Position numbers and translations under genes: made by a program
Part shown: positions 21,231 through 24,524 of the stretch, one piece after another
How the letters are laid out: each line of letters begins with the position of its first letter
How positions within the stretch are numbered: position 1 is the first letter of the stretch
The notes under the pieces: model-generated
What the model saw: only the letters and a program-made list of their open reading frames with translations
Told to the model about the DNA's origin: nothing
Databases searched by the model: none
Assembly: GCA_016934355.1 (NCBI GenBank)
Contig: JAFGTA010000045.1
Location: forward strand, 1-24,524
DNA length: 24,524 bases
Direction: 5' to 3'
DNA from: Candidatus Bathyarchaeota archaeon
GTDB taxonomy: Archaea; Thermoproteota; Bathyarchaeia; TCS64

Positions 21231-21269
21231 CACAGGTGGAAAACGAAATAACCACCCCGAACACCTGTG
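21231..21269. promoter_or_regulatory. 8-base inverted repeat upstream of lplA
   Basis: CACAGGTG (21231-21238) and CACCTGTG (21262-21269) are exact reverse complements separated by 23 bases, and the right arm ends 16 bases before the TTG start of the lipoate ligase gene. It could be a two-site operator or an RNA hairpin in the leader. An alternative inner pairing GGTGG/CCACC overlaps it. No clear TATA box accompanies it. Confidence 0.4.
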
Positions 21270-21285
21270 TACCAAGGCGACCACA

Positions 21286-22053
21286 TTGAAAGACACCTGG
21301 AGACTCATAGACATGCGCGTCGAGGACGCCCCCACCCAGATGGCCATCGACGAAGCCATCGCCGTGGCGCGGCTAAAGGAGGGAACCCCCAACACAATAA
21401 GACTCTACAGGTGGAACCCCAGTGCCGTCAGCATCGGCTACTTCCAGAGCATCGAGAAAGAGGTGAACCTACCCAACTGCCGCAAGTACGGCGTCGACGT
21501 GATCAGACGCATCACTGGAGGAGGAGCCGTCTACCACGACTACGACGGAGAGATGACCTACAGCCTCGTAGCGCCGGAGACCGACCCAAAGATACCCGGC
21601 GACATCCTAGAATCCTATGCGCTCATCTGCGGCGCCATCGTCGAGGGGCTCAAAGAGCTCGGCGTCGAGTCAAACTTCAAGCCCGTGAACGACCTCGAAG
21701 CAGGCGGAAAAAAGATATCGGGCAACGCCCAGACGAGGAGACACGGCGTCGTCCTCCAGCACGGCACCGTCCTCGTGGACAGCGACATCCGCCGCATGTT
21801 CGAGGTGCTCCGAGTCTCGGAGGCAAAGATCAGCGACAAGATGATCGAAGCCGTGGAGGAGCGGGTCACCAACCTCAGACGCTACCTCGGGAGGAAAGTG
21901 GGGTTCGACGAAGCGCGCGACGCCCTCGTGAAAGGCTTCGAGGACAAGCTCGACATGAAGCTGGTGCCAGGCGAGTTGACGGAGGCGGAGGAGGCTCTGG
22001 TTAAGCAGCTTCGCGAGAAGTACAGCAGCGTGGAGTGGGTGTACCAGAGGTGA
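21286..22053 (+). CDS. lplA: Lipoate-protein ligase A, catalytic subunit (LplA of the split LplA/LplB enzyme)
   Basis: Encodes 255 residues of the biotin/lipoate ligase fold. Motifs are MAIDEAIAVA (20-29), IRLYRWNPSAVSIGYFQ, DVIRRITGGGAVYHD (RRxTGGGxVxHD, lipoyl-AMP binding, 74-85), PVNDLEAGGKKISGNAQ with the conserved Lys near 143, and LQHGTVLVD. It activates lipoate with ATP and transfers it to 2-oxoacid dehydrogenase E2 or glycine-cleavage H protein. It lacks the C-terminal accessory domain of bacterial LplA; that part is encoded by the next gene, as in Thermoplasma. The TTG at 21286 is the only start that keeps the family N terminus (WRLIDM). The stop overlaps the GTG of lplB (GTGA). Confidence 0.9.
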   Translation: MKDTWRLIDMRVEDAPTQMAIDEAIAVARLKEGTPNTIRLYRWNPSAVSIGYFQSIEKEVNLPNCRKYGVDVIRRITGGGAVYHDYDGEMTYSLVAPETDPKIPGDILESYALICGAIVEGLKELGVESNFKPVNDLEAGGKKISGNAQTRRHGVVLQHGTVLVDSDIRRMFEVLRVSEAKISDKMIEAVEERVTNLRRYLGRKVGFDEARDALVKGFEDKLDMKLVPGELTEAEEALVKQLREKYSSVEWVYQR

Positions 22054-22319
22054 AGGCCGAGTACAAGATACCCAAGGGAAAGCTGTTGACGGCAGAGCTG
22101 GAGGTAAAGGAAGGCAGGATGCTGAAGGTGAAGATCACGGGCGACTTCTTCATGCACCCCGAGACCTCAATAATAGACCTTGAGAACGCCCTCAGCGGCA
22201 CACCCGTGGACGAGCTGGAGCACACCGTCGACAGGTTCTTCAACGAGAACAAGGTGGCCCTCGTCGGAGTAGAGGCAGCGGACTTCGCCAAGGTAGTGAG
22301 GCTGGCCCTCGGCTCCTAA
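22050..22319 (+). CDS. lplB: Lipoate-protein ligase accessory subunit LplB
   Basis: Encodes 89 residues starting at the GTG at 22050, which overlaps the lplA stop as GTGA. The sequence is the C-terminal domain of lipoate ligases as a separate protein: YKIPKGKLLTAELEVKEGRMLKVKITGDFFMHPE, IIDLENALSGTP, LEHTVDRFF. The GKLL and GDFFMHPE stretches are diagnostic. In Thermoplasma this subunit is required together with LplA for lipoate adenylation and transfer. A GTG 15 bases earlier is also open, but the overlap and the family start favour 22050. The end overlaps by 4 bases with the convergent radical SAM gene. Confidence 0.88.
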   Translation: MKAEYKIPKGKLLTAELEVKEGRMLKVKITGDFFMHPETSIIDLENALSGTPVDELEHTVDRFFNENKVALVGVEAADFAKVVRLALGS

Positions 22320-23191
22320 ACCATCTTCTCTTCTAGGCTCCGCGGCGTAGCGCAGCAGCCATTAAGCCGGACCACTTCGTACCCCGCCTCAACGGCTCTC
22401 GCCTCGGTGGACCTAGACGCCAACGCCACCCTGTCCGCGCCGGCCTCGATTGCCCCCCACTCAAGCTCCGTCTTGTAGCCTCTGCTCCTCATGCAGCCTA
22501 GGGACACCTCGGTGCCGGGGCTAAGCCTCTTAGACTCACGCATCAAACCGACTATGGCGTCGACTGGGGGCGGCGACACGTCCTCCATCGGGGTTTCCTT
22601 GGTCGGTATCAGCCCGAGGAAGACAACGACCTCTGGCTCGATGGCCAGCGCCTGTTGGAGGGCCCTGCGCTCGCCTCTCAGCTCGCCGTAGTGAAGGCCA
22701 ACGCAGATGTGGGGTGCTATCGAAGGCGCGCCGGCTTCCCTGAGGGTGGTCAGCGTCTCGCCGTACTCGTCGACGCTCGCCCTGAGTCCGTAGACCTTCC
22801 TAAGCGTCTCGTCGCTGCCCACCATGTCCACCGAGACGATGTCAACGCCCGTGGAAGCCACCTCCTCCGCCTCCGCCGCGTCCAGCATCCCCGTGTGCAG
22901 GTTGACGATGAGCCCCGTGTTCTCCTTCACCCACCTAAGCGTCGAAAGGAACCGTTTCAATGGGACCCTGCCCTCCCGCGTGGAGCCGCCGCTCACCAGC
23001 AGGCCGACGCCGCCCGTCGCCTCATGGTCGACGCAGAACCGCCTAAGCCTATCGGGGCTGCTGACGTCCGGCATGTGCCCCAGGTAGTGCGCCCTGCAGT
23101 GGCTGCACATGAGGTCGCAGTGTCCGCCTGTAACGGATACGCTTGGGAACCTCGGCATAGGATAGTATAACCTGATCTCGCGTCCCGGCAT
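22316..23191 (-). CDS. Radical SAM protein, biotin synthase homologue (COG1856-like); candidate lipoyl synthase subunit
   Basis: Encodes 291 residues. The radical SAM motif is CDLMCSHCRAHYL (Cys25, Cys29, Cys32) after RFPSVSVTGGH, typical of the uncharacterised biotin synthetase homologues (COG1856). Further segments are LLVSGGSTREGRVP, IVNLHTGML, IVSVDMVGSDET, PHICVGLHYG and VVFLGLIPTKETPM. Additional Cys residues near the end (LGCMRSRG and LNGCCATP) could ligate an auxiliary cluster. Next to lplA/lplB and together with the radical SAM gene at 8939, the context points to the archaeal two-component lipoyl synthase (LipS1/LipS2) pathway; which subunit is which is not decided here. The start is ATG at 23191. 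It converges on lplB with a 4-base overlap. Confidence 0.85.
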   Translation of the reverse strand: MPGREIRLYYPMPRFPSVSVTGGHCDLMCSHCRAHYLGHMPDVSSPDRLRRFCVDHEATGGVGLLVSGGSTREGRVPLKRFLSTLRWVKENTGLIVNLHTGMLDAAEAEEVASTGVDIVSVDMVGSDETLRKVYGLRASVDEYGETLTTLREAGAPSIAPHICVGLHYGELRGERRALQQALAIEPEVVVFLGLIPTKETPMEDVSPPPVDAIVGLMRESKRLSPGTEVSLGCMRSRGYKTELEWGAIEAGADRVALASRSTEARAVEAGYEVVRLNGCCATPRSLEEKMV

Positions 23192-23276
23192 GGCTCGTCC
23201 TCAGATACAATGCATCTGGGTGGACACGATAAATACGTTGTTTAAGGCCGTGAAAAAAAAGGAAGGTATTGAGGGG

Positions 23277-23720
23277 TTACTTCGCTGCCTCGGCGAGCCT
23301 CTTACCGAGCTCCCTGCACTTCTTGAATACGGCTTCACTCGGCGCGCCGCTTGACGAGACGGGCTCCCCAACGAGGTTACCCACCCGTTCAAGAAGCTTC
23401 ACGAACGGCTCCCTTACCCTTCCTCCGCCTCCGTGGCTGTAGAAGAGAGCCATGGGTTTACCGGTCATCCCCTCGTCGTGCCTGTGGATGTACCAGTCGT
23501 CCATGAAGGTCTTGACTCCGCCGGCCACGTAGCTGAAGTAGTCGGGCGTGCCGAAGGCCGAGCAGTCGAAGTGCGGGAACGTGGTTACGTCGAACCTGTC
23601 CTCGTCCGTGTTGAACATGACGACCTTGCACCCCGCCTCTTTAAGCCCCTCGGCGACGGCCTCCGCCATCTTCCCGGTGTTGCCGTACTGTTGTGAGTGA
23701 TACAATACCAGTGCTTTCAT
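23277..23720 (-). CDS. Flavodoxin-family protein
   Basis: Encodes 147 residues from ATG at 23720. The FMN phosphate-binding loop is YHSQQYGNTGKMAEAVAEGL (residues 7-26), then VVMFNTDED, FDCSAFGTPDYFSYVAGGVK (flavin-contacting loop), PMALFYSHGGGG and a C-terminal helix. This is the flavodoxin/WrbA-like fold; the short length fits a stand-alone electron carrier or small quinone/flavin reductase. The frame stays open to a GTG at 23759, with an ATG at 23750 as well. A TATA-like AAATATAACG (plus-strand 23773-23782) fits a leaderless start near 23750, so the real protein may have 10-13 extra residues. I keep 23720 because homologues begin at MKALVLY. Confidence 0.85.
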   Translation of the reverse strand: MKALVLYHSQQYGNTGKMAEAVAEGLKEAGCKVVMFNTDEDRFDVTTFPHFDCSAFGTPDYFSYVAGGVKTFMDDWYIHRHDEGMTGKPMALFYSHGGGGRVREPFVKLLERVGNLVGEPVSSSGAPSEAVFKKCRELGKRLAEAAK

Positions 23721-23837
23721 GCTGTGATTCTCCGAGAATCCACCCTTCATTTCCGTCACCAGCTATTTAAGCGTTATATTTTTCTATCAAACATTTGACA
23801 GACGTATCATACGTTTCAACGCCCCCTTGGATTAATC

Positions 23838-23845
23838 CTATATCC
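23838..23845 (+). promoter_or_regulatory. TATA box of the DSD1-like gene
   Basis: CTATATCC is centred about 25 bases before the ATG at 23866, the usual distance for a leaderless archaeal transcript. It supports the chosen ATG over two earlier out-of-frame ATGs. Confidence 0.5.
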
Positions 23846-23865
23846 ATGTGAACAACAGATGTACC

Positions 23866-24524
23866 ATGGCTAAGATAGGCTGCCCAGTCGAAGAATTAGA
23901 CACATCCTCCCTCCTCGTTGACCTCGACATCATGGAGGAAAACATAAGGAAGATGGCGGAACGGTTCCGCGGAATGCCCGCGGAGCTACGACCCCACGCC
24001 AAGACCCACAAGACGCCGATAATCACCCACAAGCAGATGAAAGCAGGCGCCATAGGCGTCACCTGCGCCAAACTCGGCGAAGCCGAGGTCATGGCCGAGG
24101 CAGGCATACGGGACATTCTCATAGCGAACCAAGTGGTCGGCGAGCCCAAGGTAACACGCCTGATGAGCCTCGCCAAGCACACCGACGTGATCGTGGCCGT
24201 CGACGACACCAGAAACGTCAAGCATCTAGCCGACAGGGCTCGGGAGAAGGGCGTCAGGCTCAACGTACTCGTCGAGGTCGACGTCGGGAACAACCGCTGC
24301 GGCGTCTTGCCCGGGAAACCGGCCGTCGCACTGGCCAGAGAGGTGCAGGGGTACCCCAGCTTAAACCTCAGGGGAATAATGGGGTACGAGGGGTTCTGCC
24401 AGTTCATCGCCGACATGGACGAAAAGAAACGGAAGGTCACGGAGGCCATGGACAAGCTCGTCGGCTCCAAGGACGCGCTGGAGGACGCCGGCATAGGCGT
24501 CGAGATAGTGAGCGCAGGCGGCAC
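23866..24524 (+). CDS. PLP-dependent DSD1 family enzyme (D-threonine aldolase/D-serine dehydratase-like), N-terminal part
   Basis: 219 complete codons are present and the gene runs off the right edge. The fold is the alanine-racemase-like barrel: ELDTSSLLVDLDIMEENIRKMA, LRPHAKTHKTPIITHKQM with the PLP-binding Lys in the HAKTHK motif, IGVTCAKLGEAEVMAEAGI, DILIANQVVG, VAVDDTRNVKHLA, VLVEVDVGNNRCGV, and IMGYEGFCQ. The order matches the DSD1 family of D-threonine aldolases and D-serine dehydratases; the metal-binding residues near the C terminus are outside the window, so the two cannot be told apart. The start ATG at 23866 is supported by a TATA box at -25. Confidence 0.88.
   Translation, partial: MAKIGCPVEELDTSSLLVDLDIMEENIRKMAERFRGMPAELRPHAKTHKTPIITHKQMKAGAIGVTCAKLGEAEVMAEAGIRDILIANQVVGEPKVTRLMSLAKHTDVIVAVDDTRNVKHLADRAREKGVRLNVLVEVDVGNNRCGVLPGKPAVALAREVQGYPSLNLRGIMGYEGFCQFIADMDEKKRKVTEAMDKLVGSKDALEDAGIGVEIVSAGG

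Noticed and set aside
21108..21395. Minus-strand open frame upstream of and overlapping lplA
   Set aside because: It overlaps the start of lplA in antisense and has no motifs; the lplA reading is supported by strong family motifs.
23838..24524. Long minus-strand open frame at the right edge
   Set aside because: The plus strand encodes a clear DSD1-like PLP enzyme over the same bases. The minus translation is Ser/Met-rich without motifs.

Overview
The window is archaeal chromosomal DNA. The reasons are AT-rich TATA-like boxes centred about 26 bases upstream of many start codons with little or no leader (for example the genes starting at 8221, 17419, 18851 and 23866), three type IV pilin/archaellin-like (class III) signal peptides, a FilR1-type winged-helix regulator, a two-gene LplA/LplB lipoate ligase and archaeal-type radical SAM proteins. 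The overall style (GC-rich housekeeping genes, GTG and TTG starts, SD-preceded internal operon genes) would fit a TACK archaeon such as a Bathyarchaeia member, but the lineage is a guess. I found no tRNA, rRNA, CRISPR array or complete insertion sequence.

Layout. 1-1034 (minus): a partial dCTP deaminase/dUTPase-like gene preceded by a membrane ClpP-fold serine protease of the SDH family. 1153-2703 (plus): a tight operon of two paralogous membrane proteins and a small winged-helix regulator, with a candidate operator over the promoter. 2730-3892 (minus): a class I glutamine amidotransferase and a truncated MFS transporter remnant. 4038-4787 (plus): a zinc-ribbon membrane protein. 4854-5672 (minus): an unrecognised soluble protein. 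5989-7994 (plus): an AT-richer cluster of one short pilin-like protein and two long paralogous pilin-like proteins. 8221-11411 (plus): HAD hydrolase, radical SAM biotin-synthase-like enzyme, extended-SDR epimerase and a DUF5655 protein. 11470-12853 (minus): an operon of SnoaL-like protein, small beta-rich protein and secreted DUF3224-like protein, followed upstream by a decayed second SnoaL copy. 13551-15719 (plus): a 722-residue protein that joins a FilR1-type DNA-binding regulator to a right-handed beta-helix. 15739-17419 (minus): GNAT acetyltransferase and DUF4256 protein.

From about 17.5 to 21.1 kb the DNA becomes AT-rich and accessory in character: a seven-bladed beta-propeller surface protein interrupted by one TGA, two small or unknown membrane proteins, an Imm-5-like putative immunity protein, a secreted anchored protein, and three copies of a promoter-like element. 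From 21.3 kb GC-rich core genes return: LplA, LplB and a convergent radical SAM protein (COG1856-like), a flavodoxin, and the start of a DSD1/D-threonine-aldolase-like PLP enzyme.

Connections. The LplA/LplB pair, the COG1856-like radical SAM protein next to it and the biotin-synthase-like radical SAM protein at 8.9 kb together resemble the archaeal lipoate attachment plus two-radical-SAM lipoyl synthase (LipS1/LipS2) set; this is an inference. The most unusual items are the regulator/beta-helix fusion, the pilin-like triad with paired large paralogues, the repeated promoter-like element of the AT-rich island, and the two independent TGG-to-TGA changes in decaying genes.
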